Origin: an uncultured Prevotella sp.
GTDB lineage: Bacteria > Bacteroidota > Bacteroidia > Bacteroidales > Bacteroidaceae
Assembly: GCA_944319915.1 (NCBI GenBank)
Contig: CALUEY010000005.1
Span: 1 to 64,000, forward strand
Direction of reading: 5' to 3'
DNA: 64,000 nt
Notes under the pieces: model-generated
Databases searched by the model: none
What the model was told of the DNA's origin: nothing
Seen by the model: only the letters and a program-made list of their open reading frames with translations
Shown here: one piece after another, positions 41,907-50,119 of the stretch
Layout of the letters: each line of letters begins with the position of its first letter
Numbering within the stretch: the first letter of the stretch is position 1
Translations under genes and position numbers: made by a program

Positions 41907-43161
41907 CTTTTGGGGCTTCGTGGCGGCACAGCCGGGCCATTGCCCGTGCCGCCACGAAGCCCGTAGTCCATGCAGCCTGCAGGTTGAAGCCGCCTGTGAT
42001 GCCGTCTATGTCGAGCGTCTCGCCGGCGAAGAAGAGGCCGGGGCAGGCTCGGCTTTCGAGCGTTGAGGGGTTCACCCCGCCCAGGTCAACGCCGCCGCAC
42101 GTAACAAACTCTTCCTTGAACCGGCATTTGCCGTTGGCCTGGTAATGGTCGTTGGAGAGCGTGGCGGCCAGCTTGTTCATGCCCTTGCGGCCCAGTTCGC
42201 CCCAGCGCGCGTTGGCTTTCATGCCGCTCTTGGCCAGCAGATGCTGCCAGAGGCGGGCGTTCAGTTGCGGGGGATAGGCCGATGCCATTAGCTTTTTGGG
42301 GTTCGCCGCAGCCAGCGAGCCAATTGTTTCCATCACGTCTTGTTCGTTAAGCCCGCCCATCCAGTTGATGGCGAGCGTGGCGCGGTAGTCGTTGCCGTGC
42401 AGGTGGCGCGCGGCGTAGGCCGAGAGCTTTAGTATAGTCGGCCCGCTCATGCCCCAGTGGGTTATCAGCAGCGGCCCCTCTGCGCGTAACTTAGTGCCTG
42501 CCAGGCTTGCTGCGGCGCGCTCCACCACGGTGCCTGTCAGCTCGGTTATGGGGTCGCCCGGCAGGCACAGGCTGAAGAGCGACGGCACAGGGCTTGCCGT
42601 GGCGATGCCCAGCGGTGCGAGCAGCGCCAGCCCCTGGGGCTTGGGGCTGCCGCCTATGGCCACCAGCACGGCGTCGGCTGCCTGCGGCTGCAGCGAATTG
42701 TCGGCGAAGCTGATGCGCAGCTGGCCTTTGCCGTAGGCCCCGGTGCGCTCGATGAGCGATGCGCGGTGGCCCGTGAGCAGCCTTACGCCGTGGCTGCGCA
42801 CCAGGCGGAGCAGTGTGCCAACTATCTCCATGGCATCCTGCGAGGCTGGGAACACGCAGCCGTCGGGTTGCGCCGTGAGCCTTACCCCCTCGCGCTCAAA
42901 CCACTGCCACGCCTCTTCGTGGCCGAACTCCTTTAGCAGGCGCTTCATGAGCCGCTCGCCCCGGGGGTAGGCCGAGGCCAGGCTGCGCACGTTGGCAAAC
43001 GTGTTCGTGAGGTTGCAGCGGCCTCCGCCGGTTACGGCCACCTTGGCCAGTGGCTTGCGGGCAGCTTCGTATATGGTCACGTTGGCTTCGGGGCAGCACC
43101 GCTTCAGTTCTATCGCGGCGAAGCAGCCTGCTGCTCCCGCGCCTATGATTGCTGTCTTCAT
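41887..43161 (-). CDS. HI0933-type NAD(P)/FAD-dependent oxidoreductase
   Basis: This 424-residue flavoprotein belongs to the HI0933/BaiN family. The dinucleotide-binding motif AIIGAGAAGCFAAIELKR is at the extreme N-terminus, followed by the family signature VAVTGGGRCNLTNTFAN (~43-59). The C-terminus has the second FAD contact FFAGETLDIDGITGGFNLQA and WTTGFVAA. The family's physiological substrate is generally unknown; some members act on steroids. The start is the ATG at 43161 (MKTAIIGAGA). It converges with the CorC-type gene. Confidence 0.88.
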   Translation of the reverse strand: MKTAIIGAGAAGCFAAIELKRCCPEANVTIYEAARKPLAKVAVTGGGRCNLTNTFANVRSLASAYPRGERLMKRLLKEFGHEEAWQWFEREGVRLTAQPDGCVFPASQDAMEIVGTLLRLVRSHGVRLLTGHRASLIERTGAYGKGQLRISFADNSLQPQAADAVLVAIGGSPKPQGLALLAPLGIATASPVPSLFSLCLPGDPITELTGTVVERAAASLAGTKLRAEGPLLITHWGMSGPTILKLSAYAARHLHGNDYRATLAINWMGGLNEQDVMETIGSLAAANPKKLMASAYPPQLNARLWQHLLAKSGMKANARWGELGRKGMNKLAATLSNDHYQANGKCRFKEEFVTCGGVDLGGVNPSTLESRACPGLFFAGETLDIDGITGGFNLQAAWTTGFVAARAMARLCRHEAPKVSRQTP

Positions 43162-43373
43162 GATTTTGTCCTTCGTCGTTAGTGGGGCTTTTGGCTGTGC
43201 GCCTTGAGGCTGTGCAAGTTTGCCCTTGCCCATGGCCTCACTCCAGCCAACCGACTGCAAACTTAATAAAAAAAACCGAAAAACAGCTCCCACGCCCTTG
43301 CCAATCTCCCGTTTGATACATCTCATGGCCTTACTTTCAGGCTCATGCCGTATGTAGTTTGCTATATTTTGAC

Positions 43374-43580
43374 TAACTTTGCCAATAAATAAGCTGCGCT
43401 CGGGAAATTGTGAGCAAGTTCACTTTCCGCTCGCTTGCATTATCTTTCAGAAAATAAGCTGCGCTCGGGAAATTGTGAGCAAGCTCACTTTCCGCTCGCT
43501 TGCATTATCTTTACAGAAAATAAGCTGCGCTCGGGAAATTGTGAGCAAGCTCACTTTCCGCTCGCTTGCATTATTTTTGC
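43374..43580 (+). repeat. Three tandem copies of the AAGCTGCGCTCGG module
   Basis: Copies start at 43388, 43453 and 43519 (steps 65 and 66). Each contains AAGCTGCGCTCGGGAAATT, a GTGAGCAAGCTCAC stem (the first copy has one change) and CCGCTCGCTTGCATTAT, then TATCTTTC, TATCTTTA or TATTTTTG. A -7 box TAACTTTG (43374-43381) stands in front. Every copy thus ends in a -7-like box, suggesting serial promoters reading toward the metallo-hydrolase gene. Confidence 0.75.
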
Positions 43581-43692
43581 CATGCTGGAGGCGTTTGTTG
43601 CAGCAAGGTTCTGAATATTGGCAAACGAAGTTTGTGTAAAACTATTTCATGGATTGTTGGGCTTTGTGTAATGCATTGGCTGACAATGAGTT

Positions 43693-43802
43693 GCAAAACG
43701 GGCCGTTCTGAACCTTCAAACGGGCTGTTTCTCACCCTGAAACGGGCTATTTTGGAGCGCGAAACAGCCCGTTTGGCGGAGCGGGACGGTTGGCAGGCCT
43801 TG
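43693..43802. repeat. 22-bp periodic array F (5 units)
   Basis: Units start at 43693, 43715, 43737, 43759 and 43781. Unit 2 (CAAACGGGCTGTTT) and unit 4 (AAACAGCCCGTTTG) are inverse complements, giving a hairpin. The rest of 43803-43997 holds nothing I recognise. Confidence 0.8.
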
Positions 43803-43997
43803 CCGGGATGCGTTTTGTAATAAAAAAGTATGGCGGCGATATGGTTGCGGTAGAATTAGAGATAGCATTCAACCTGCCATGTAATAAAGGTTTTATGGGC
43901 TTTTGTCTGTCATCAGGCCCGCCATTGTCATACTGTTGTATGGCGGGAAAGCGTTCATCGCCCCGATGCCTTTGGATTGGGGCTTTATGGATATGGA

Positions 43998-44717
43998 ATG
44001 ATGGAAACTAGCATTATATACATCTACCACAGTGGGTTTGCGTTGGAGACGGAGCAGTGCGCTGTGGTCATCGACTGCTGGCAAGACCCGGCAGGCGTGG
44101 TTGCCCCATTGCTCCGTGGCTCAAAGCCCCTTTATGTGCTGGCCACCCATTTCCACGAAGACCACTTCAACCCGCAAGTGCTTGGCTGGGGCGGCATCAG
44201 GGGCGGCATAACCTATGTGCTCTCTAAGGACATCATGCGCCATCGCCGCGCGCCCCGCGATGCTGCCGTGTGGCTCACAAAGGGGTGCGAATACGCTGAC
44301 GGAAATGTCTACATAAGGGCATTCGGCTCAACTGACTCTGGTGTGTCGCTGCTTGTGGGACTTGGCGGCAGACTGTTTTTCCATGCCGGCGACCTCAACA
44401 ATTGGCAGCCGCCTCTATCGCCCGAGGATACGGCGGCTGTGCGCGCTGAGGCTATGTTTCTCGGCGAACTGAAAGACTTGAGAAAGGTTGTGGAAGCGGT
44501 AGACGTGGCAATGTTCCCCATTGATGCGCGCATTGGTGGCGATTATATGCGCGGGCTGCGCCAGTTTGCTGCCCGCATAGCCACGCGCCTGTTTGTGCCA
44601 ATGCACTTCACGGCCTGCGGCGAAGCCTCTGCAGCGGCGTTTTCGCAGGAAGCAGAGGCCCTTGGCAGCTGTTTCTGGATGCCCGGCAGGGCAGGTGATG
44701 GCATCGCCTTGCCTTAG
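43998..44717 (+). CDS. MBL-fold metallo-hydrolase
   Basis: This 239-residue metallo-beta-lactamase-fold protein, probably a Zn-dependent hydrolase of the UlaG-like group, has the metal motif THFHEDHFN (~52-60) and a second ligand region FFHAGDLNNW (~126-135). A further His lies near VPMHFTACGE. There is no signal peptide. ATG at 43998 or 44001 are both plausible; an upstream TTG (43977) is less likely. Substrate unknown. It is isolated between repeat-rich DNA and a bidirectional terminator shared with clpB. Confidence 0.82.
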   Translation: MMETSIIYIYHSGFALETEQCAVVIDCWQDPAGVVAPLLRGSKPLYVLATHFHEDHFNPQVLGWGGIRGGITYVLSKDIMRHRRAPRDAAVWLTKGCEYADGNVYIRAFGSTDSGVSLLVGLGGRLFFHAGDLNNWQPPLSPEDTAAVRAEAMFLGELKDLRKVVEAVDVAMFPIDARIGGDYMRGLRQFAARIATRLFVPMHFTACGEASAAAFSQEAEALGSCFWMPGRAGDGIALP

Positions 44718-44802
44718 TTTAAGCGGTTGGCAGTTTGCTTTCCATAGCAAAGACGGTTACGCTTGCATGACATGAATGCCGCCATTTGCTTGCGAATGCA
44801 TA

Positions 44803-44852
44803 CGAAAAACCTCCGCAACAATGCCATTCGGCATTATTGTGGAGGCTTTTGT
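44803..44852. terminator. Bidirectional terminator between metallo-hydrolase and clpB
   Basis: CCTCCGCAACAATGCC (44810-44825) pairs with GGCATTATTGTGGAGG (44830-44845) around ATTC. It is flanked by AAAAA on the left and TTTT on the right, so it works in both directions. Confidence 0.85.
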
Positions 44853-44873
44853 CATCAATCAATGAGGTTGTTG

Positions 44874-47462
44874 TCAGTTCCTGAATTGCAGGCCTGCGCC
44901 GTTGGCATCGATGATGATGGGCTTCTCGCGGCTTACTTCTTCGGCCAGGATCTTCTTCGACATATCGTTGAGTACGTAGCGCTGGATGGCCCGTTTCACG
45001 GGGCGGGCGCCAAATTCCGGGTCGAAGCCAGCATTGGCCAGCCAGTTGATGGCGGCGTCGGTGGTGCGTAGCGTAAAGCCCTGAGGCTCCAGCATCTTGG
45101 CCACGGCGTTCATCTGCAGTCTCACCACGTCGGCTATCTCGGCCTTTGTTAGCGGCTGGAACATTATTATCTCGTCGATGCGGTTGAGGAATTCCGGACG
45201 GATGGTCTTCTTCAGCATCTCCATCACCTGGCCTTTCGTCTCTTCCACCACAGTGCTGCGGTTCGTTGCGTCGATGTGCTCGAACTGTTGCTGTATGTAT
45301 TGGCTGCCGAGGTTGGAGGTCATGATGATGATGGTGTTCTTGAAGTTCACCGTGCGGCCCTTGTTGTCTGTTAGCCTTCCGTCGTCGAGCACCTGCAAGA
45401 GGATGTTGAATACGTCGGGGTGGGCCTTCTCAATCTCGTCGAACAGCACCACGGAGTAGGGCTTGCGCCGCACCGCCTCGGTAAGCTGGCCGCCCTCGTC
45501 GTAGCCTACGTATCCGGGAGGCGCGCCGATGAGGCGGCTCACGCTGAACTTTTCCTGGTATTCGCTCATGTCGATGCGGGTCATCATCGAGTCGTCGTTG
45601 AACAGGTATTCGGCCAGGGCCTTGGCCAGTTCTGTCTTGCCCACGCCGGTGGTACCGAGGAAGATGAACGAGGCTATTGGCCTCTTCGGGTCTTGCAGGC
45701 CGGCTCGGCTGCGGCGCACGGCATCGCTCACGGCGGTTATTGCCTCGTCCTGCCCGATGACGCGCTTGTGCAGTTCCTCCTCAAGGTGGAGCAGTTTGTC
45801 GCGCTCGCTCTGCATCATGCGGGTCACGGGTATGCCCGTCCAGCGGCTCACCACCTCGGCGATGTCGTCGGCGGTTACCTCCTCGCGCACCATTGCGTCG
45901 CCTCCCTGGGCGTTGTGCAGTTGGTTCTGTATGGCGGTGATGTCGTTCTCAAGTGCCTTTAGCCGCCCGTAGCGTATCTCGGCCACGCGCTCATAGTTGC
46001 CCTCGCGCTCGGCGCGCTCGGCCTCCAGGCGCAGGCTCTCCATCTTCTGCTTGTCTTCCTGTATCTTGTTTACAAGCTCGCGCTCGCCTTCCCACTTGGC
46101 GCGGAATTGCTTTTCCTGGTCGCGCAGCTCGGCGATGTCCTTGTCGAGCTGTTCAATCTTGGGCTTGTCGTTCTCTCGCTTGATGGCCTCGCGCTCAATC
46201 TCAAGCTGCTTCAGCCGGCGCGTAATCTCGTCGAGCTCCTCTGGGACGGAGTCGCGCTCCATACGGAGCTTGGCTGCCGCCTCGTCCATGAGGTCGATGG
46301 CCTTGTCTGGCAGGAAGCGGTCGGAGATGTAGCGCTCGGAGAGTTTCACCGCTGCGATGCAGGCATCGTCTTGTATCCGCACCTTGTGGTGGTTCTCGTA
46401 GCGTTCCTTCAGCCCTCGCAGTATGCTGATGGCGCTCAGCTCGTCGGGCTCGTCAACCATCACGGTCTGGAAGCGCCGCTCCAGCGCCTTGTCTTTCTCG
46501 AAGTACTTCTGGTATTCGTTGAGTGTTGTGGCACCTATGCTCCGCAGTTCGCCTCGGGCCAAGGCAGGCTTCAATATGTTGGCCGCGTCCATTGCGCCTT
46601 CGCCACCTCCGGCCCCAACGAGCGTGTGGATTTCGTCGATGAAGAGGATTATGCGGCCCTCGCTCTTAGTTACCTCGTTGATGACGCTTTTCAGTCGCTC
46701 CTCAAACTCGCCCTTGTACTTGGCCCCGGCTACCAGTGCGCCCATGTCGAGCGAGTAGAGCTGCTTGTCCTTGAGGTTCTCGGGAACGTCTCCCCTCACT
46801 ATCCTTTGGGCCAGGCCTTCCACGATTGCCGTCTTGCCAGTGCCCGGCTCGCCTATCAGTATGGGGTTGTTCTTGGTGCGGCGCGAGAGGATTTGCAGCA
46901 CGCGGCGTATCTCGTCGTCGCGCCCTATCACGGGGTCGAGCTTGCCCTGGCGGGCTTCCTCCACGAGGTTCTTGGCGTACTTCTCAAGGCTCTGGTAGTT
47001 GTCGTCGGCCGATTGCGACCTCACGCTCTGGCCTTGGCGCAGCTCGCTTATGGCGGCGCGCATCTCCTTTTCGGTGCATCCGGCATCCTTTAGTATGCGG
47101 CTTGCCGTAGAGCTTACTGTGAGCAGGGCGAGCAGGATGGGCTCAACGCTCACGAACTCGTCGCCCATCTTGCCGGAATAGTCGGCTGCTTGCCGCAGAA
47201 CGCGGTTGGAGTCGTTGCTGAGGTAAGGCTCTCCGCCTTGAACGCGTGGCAGGTGCTTTATTTCCTGCTCGGCGAGCAGGCTTACTTGCTGGGCGTTTAC
47301 GCCAAGTTTCTGGAAGAGGAAGTTGGTTACGTCCTTGGCCTTGGCCATCACTCCCTTGAGCAGGTGAACAGGCTCTATTACCTGCTGGCCGCCTGATGTG
47401 GCCGCATTTACGGCCTCCTGGATGGCTTCCTGCGCCTTGATTGTGAATTTGTCGAATGTCAT
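44874..47462 (-). CDS. clpB: ATP-dependent chaperone ClpB
   Basis: This hexameric disaggregase resolubilises aggregated proteins with DnaK (862 residues, full length). An N-domain ([16 protein letters not shown]…) is followed by the first AAA+ module with [18 protein letters not shown] (Walker A) and [15 protein letters not shown] (Walker B). A ClpB-specific coiled-coil middle domain (~400-530) follows, then the second AAA+ module with [18 protein letters not shown] and [15 protein letters not shown]. An unusually clear Shine-Dalgarno (AAAGGAGACAAC) precedes the ATG, uncommon in this phylum. No CIRCE or other heat-shock operator was recognised. Confidence 0.96.
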   Translation of the reverse strand: MTFDKFTIKAQEAIQEAVNAATSGGQQVIEPVHLLKGVMAKAKDVTNFLFQKLGVNAQQVSLLAEQEIKHLPRVQGGEPYLSNDSNRVLRQAADYSGKMGDEFVSVEPILLALLTVSSTASRILKDAGCTEKEMRAAISELRQGQSVRSQSADDNYQSLEKYAKNLVEEARQGKLDPVIGRDDEIRRVLQILSRRTKNNPILIGEPGTGKTAIVEGLAQRIVRGDVPENLKDKQLYSLDMGALVAGAKYKGEFEERLKSVINEVTKSEGRIILFIDEIHTLVGAGGGEGAMDAANILKPALARGELRSIGATTLNEYQKYFEKDKALERRFQTVMVDEPDELSAISILRGLKERYENHHKVRIQDDACIAAVKLSERYISDRFLPDKAIDLMDEAAAKLRMERDSVPEELDEITRRLKQLEIEREAIKRENDKPKIEQLDKDIAELRDQEKQFRAKWEGERELVNKIQEDKQKMESLRLEAERAEREGNYERVAEIRYGRLKALENDITAIQNQLHNAQGGDAMVREEVTADDIAEVVSRWTGIPVTRMMQSERDKLLHLEEELHKRVIGQDEAITAVSDAVRRSRAGLQDPKRPIASFIFLGTTGVGKTELAKALAEYLFNDDSMMTRIDMSEYQEKFSVSRLIGAPPGYVGYDEGGQLTEAVRRKPYSVVLFDEIEKAHPDVFNILLQVLDDGRLTDNKGRTVNFKNTIIIMTSNLGSQYIQQQFEHIDATNRSTVVEETKGQVMEMLKKTIRPEFLNRIDEIIMFQPLTKAEIADVVRLQMNAVAKMLEPQGFTLRTTDAAINWLANAGFDPEFGARPVKRAIQRYVLNDMSKKILAEEVSREKPIIIDANGAGLQFRN

Positions 47463-47678
47463 ATGTTGTCTCCTTTCTTTTGTTTCTTGCGGTTGTTATC
47501 CGCTGTTGAAGTAGACAAATAGTGTGCCTTGTGGCGTGATATGACAAAATGGCATATCGCCATAGGCCATAGCGCGCTGTGCTATGCTTGCAAGTGGTTG
47601 CCAAAAAAGAGATTGTGGCTGGATAGATTGAGCCTTGCCGCCATTCCGCCATGCGCATTCAAGGCTCTTGAAAGGAAG

Positions 47679-47753
47679 TAGGGACGATCGGGCTCGAACC
47701 GATGACCTCCGCAATGTGACTGCGGCGCTCTAAACCAACTGGGCTACGCCCCT
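47679..47753 (-). tRNA. tRNA-Val (CAC)
   Basis: This is a 75-base cloverleaf on the minus strand. The acceptor AGGGGCG pairs with CGTCCCT (one G-U). The anticodon stem is CCGCA/TGCGG with loop GTCACAT, anticodon CAC (Val, GTG codons). The T-loop is TTCGAGC. CCA is not encoded. A -7 box (CAAAGGTA at 47769-47776) and CAA at 47797-47799, 20 bases apart, form its promoter. Confidence 0.88.
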
Positions 47754-47768
47754 CCTTGTTTTGCGTTG

Positions 47769-47799
47769 CAAAGGTAATAAATAAATGCGGCATGCGCAA
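47769..47799 (-). promoter_or_regulatory. tRNA-Val promoter
   Basis: CAAAGGTA (TACCTTTG on the minus strand) with CAA 20 bases further, 15 bases before the tRNA 5' end. Confidence 0.6.
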
Positions 47800-47882
47800 G
47801 AAAATTCTCGATTTTTTGCCTTCCGTGCGTTAAAATATGTGCCAATGGCAGCGGCCAGGCCTGTGTGGAAGCCCCGGCGTGG

Positions 47883-48773
47883 CTACTTTATCTTGTCGAA
47901 GCCCTCGCCGAAGACGCCGTGGCAGAATGTTTGCGACACCAGTGCGTGGGGGTCGATGCTCTTGATGAGGCCCATCAGCCCCTGCGACTCGTACTTGCGG
48001 CACATCACGATGAGGATGTCGACCTCGCGCTTTGAGTACCAGCCCTTGCCCTCGATGAGCGTCACTCCCCGGTGAACGCGCGTGTTTACCATGTCGGCTA
48101 TCTTCCCATATTCCTTGGAGATGATGATGAACTGCACCGTCTGGCGGGTGCCATTGATTACGTAGTCGCACACGAAGCTGGCGGCCAGCGTGAACGCCAC
48201 GCCGTATACGATGGTCTCCATGCTGTGGAAGAGCAGGTAGGAGGAGCTGATGATGGTGATGTCGATGAACTGCATGGCGCGGCCGAAGCTCATGCTGAAG
48301 TGCTTGTTGAGCAGGGCGATGATGATGTCGGTGCCGCCGGTGGAGCCGTTGTGCGAGAACACCAGCCCCAGGCCGGCGCCCCCGAGCGCACCCCCAATGA
48401 GCACGTGCATGAACTTGTCCTCGCCTGGCGTGATGATGGGGAACTGCTGGAACACCGGCTGAAGCGCCCCAACCATGGCCGAGAGGAGCGTCACGCCGAT
48501 GATGGTGCGCACGGTGAACTGCCTCGACAGGGCGCGCAGGGCTATCAGCAGCAGCGTTACGTTGAGCACCCAGATTGACACTCCGGGCGGGAAGCCGAAG
48601 GCGTAGAACAGCAGCGCGGATATTCCCGACACGCCGCCCATCACCACTTGCTCCGGCAGCACGAACGCGGTGAACCCTATTGAGTAGCTCAGGATGCCCA
48701 TTACGAGGAAGAACATGTCCTTGACGCCCTGCTTCTTCTTCCTTTGGTTGATGATGTCGGTTATTTTGTTCAT
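47883..48773 (-). CDS. YitT family membrane protein
   Basis: This 296-residue inner-membrane protein has a YitT_membrane (DUF161) domain with five or six helices (e.g. MFFLVMGILSYSIGFTAFVL, ALLFYAFGFPPGVSIWVL, IGGALGGAGLGLVFSHNG). A soluble C-terminal DUF2179 domain follows (FIIISKEYGKIADMVNTRV…GKGWYSKREVDILIVMCRK). The glycine-rich NGSTGGTDII loop is characteristic. The transported substrate is not known. A perfect promoter lies 32 bases upstream. Confidence 0.9.
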   Translation of the reverse strand: MNKITDIINQRKKKQGVKDMFFLVMGILSYSIGFTAFVLPEQVVMGGVSGISALLFYAFGFPPGVSIWVLNVTLLLIALRALSRQFTVRTIIGVTLLSAMVGALQPVFQQFPIITPGEDKFMHVLIGGALGGAGLGLVFSHNGSTGGTDIIIALLNKHFSMSFGRAMQFIDITIISSSYLLFHSMETIVYGVAFTLAASFVCDYVINGTRQTVQFIIISKEYGKIADMVNTRVHRGVTLIEGKGWYSKREVDILIVMCRKYESQGLMGLIKSIDPHALVSQTFCHGVFGEGFDKIK

Positions 48774-48804
48774 TTGCAGTATCTTTCCTTGTAATATCGT
48801 ACTG

Positions 48805-48835
48805 CAAAGTTAGCATAATTTCTCATGTGGCCAAA
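48805..48835 (-). promoter_or_regulatory. yitT promoter
   Basis: CAAAGTTA at 48805-48812 (TAACTTTG on the minus strand) and CAAA at 48832-48835 (TTTG), spaced exactly 19 bases. Confidence 0.7.
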
Positions 48836-48955
48836 AGAAATGGTGCGAAATACTGCAGCGGGTGGCCCCGAATGCTGTTGTGGCGCTCCATGCGTGGCTC
48901 TCGGGCTGCTTGCTTGCTTCCGTGGCTTGCCGGCGGTGTGTGCTTGCAAGCAATG

Positions 48956-48987
48956 CCAAGGCCCGGAGCGCAAGCTCCGGGCCTTGG
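48956..48987. terminator. 14-bp hairpin with tetraloop
   Basis: CCAAGGCCCGGAGC (48956-48969) pairs perfectly with GCTCCGGGCCTTGG (48974-48987). The loop reads GCAA on the plus strand. It lies 85 bases past the PepSY-like gene stop, but no T-run follows on the minus strand. It may be a terminator or a processing/stability hairpin. Confidence 0.5.
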
Positions 48988-49071
48988 CTGCCAATCCCGG
49001 GGCTTGTGTCCGGGCCTTATTCCCGCATCCCCGCAGGGCTCCAATTGTCCGTGCCGGGGTGGTGATGTGCT

Positions 49072-49518
49072 TCAGTCGATGTCTATCACCATGAAGTTCT
49101 TGTTGAACTTTATCTCCACTCCGTTTGAGAGGTTGATTTCATACTCGCTCCTGTCCTTCTCGATTTTCAGGATTTTGTTGCCCGAGTAGTTGGCGTTCAC
49201 GTAGGTATTTATTTGCGTCGGCACGAGCTTGGCTGGCACCTCCGAGCGCTTGCAGTCTACTTCGGTCCAGTTGCCGCTGCGGTCGAACTCTATCTTCTCG
49301 CCGGTGGTGAATATCACGTCGTAGCTCTTGTCTATCAGTCCGCTCTCCACCTTGGCCAGTGCCACTTTCTTTCCGGCGAAGTTCGACTTTATCACTTGCT
49401 GCGCCGTGGCCGGGAGCTGGTTCACGTTTATGGGCTTGTCGTTGTCGGCCATTGCCGCCTGCTGGAATGTCACGAGGCAAACGAGTGCCATGAGGGTCTT
49501 CTTGATGATGGTCTTCAT
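49072..49518 (-). CDS. PepSY-like periplasmic protein
   Basis: This 148-residue exported protein has a signal peptide at ~1-24 (IIKKTLMALVCLVTFQQAAMA). Two PepSY-like repeats follow: LPATAQQVIKSNFAGKKVALAKVE … YDVIFTTGEKIEFDRSGNW and VPTQINTYVNANYSGNKILKIEK … YEINLSNGVEIKFNKNF. Such small proteins (DUF2874/PF11396 type) often lie next to two-component systems in Bacteroidetes, and here a kinase-regulator pair follows at 50-52 kb. It has a clear Shine-Dalgarno (AAAAGGAGAAC). A direct-repeat operator-like site lies upstream (49586-49605). Confidence 0.85.
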   Translation of the reverse strand: MKTIIKKTLMALVCLVTFQQAAMADNDKPINVNQLPATAQQVIKSNFAGKKVALAKVESGLIDKSYDVIFTTGEKIEFDRSGNWTEVDCKRSEVPAKLVPTQINTYVNANYSGNKILKIEKDRSEYEINLSNGVEIKFNKNFMVIDID

Positions 49519-49570
49519 AATTCTGTTCTCCTTTTCTTTAGATGTTAATACTCGGTTGATTTTTCTATTG

Positions 49571-49605
49571 CAAAGATGCTGAGCCATTCTGAAAAGATTC
49601 TGAAA
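49571..49605 (-). promoter_or_regulatory. OmpR-type direct repeat and near-consensus -7 box
   Basis: ATTCTGAAA occurs at 49586-49594 and again at 49597-49605, an 11-bp step typical of OmpR/PhoB-family response regulators. Just inside is CAAAGATG (49571-49578), CATCTTTG on the minus strand, one base from the -7 consensus. A weak -7 box plus an adjacent direct repeat is the layout of an activated promoter for the PepSY-like gene. Confidence 0.5.
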
Positions 49606-49689
49606 CCCGCCGCCTTTTTCGTGCATTTAACTTTCTTTGGTTTTTTGCGGGGCTGCATGGCCGGGCTTGAAAGTGTGAAAAAAGCCTAC

Positions 49690-49765
49690 AAAGAGCCTCG
49701 TGAGAATGCGCTGCGGCCGCCGGCTTGCCCGCTTGGCTGCAAATTCGCGATTCTCGAGAAAGATA
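49690..49765. repeat. GAGAATCGCG element, third copy
   Basis: The left end GAGCCTCGTGAGAAT (~49693-49707) matches the right end of the copy at 26675-26740 in inverse orientation. The right end GCAAATTCGCGATTCTCGAG (49739-49758) carries the conserved arm, followed by AAAGATA. Confidence 0.6.
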
Positions 49766-49885
49766 GCATAAGTGGCTGATGTGCAGGAGGTTATCTGTCG
49801 GTGGACTGCAAGGCTGCTGGCTGATGCGGCTGATGGCGGGGTCAAAAGGGCGGTCTTTGGGGGCTTGGTGGTGGCTTTTTGGGGT

Positions 49886-49973
49886 GCAATATGGCCTGTT
49901 TGGCCATGCAAAACGGCCCATTCCGCCTTGCAATACCTATCCTTTTGCAGTGCGGAACGTGCCGTTTTGCGCC
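49886..49973. repeat. 22-bp periodic array G (4 units)
   Basis: Units start at 49886, 49908, 49930 and 49952. The array lies 146 bases beyond the 3' end of the histidine kinase gene. Confidence 0.8.
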
Positions 49974-50119
49974 TTGGCGGGGTTGTGGCGGCACTGCTGA
50001 GGGGTGCCGGCGGGCTTGCCGAATCTATTTTGCTGTTTTCGGGTGGGGCTTTTTATGGCATATAATCTTTACAAAAAGCTGCGCCAAGCCTTTCCGCAAG
50101 GCGGTGGCGGTAGTGGCTT

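Noticed and set aside
43379-43639. An open frame encoding a tripled peptide (SKLTFRSLA…)
   Set aside because: It is the translation of the tandem promoter-like module and has no coding signs of its own; the 65/66-bp steps differ, so the frame is not kept.
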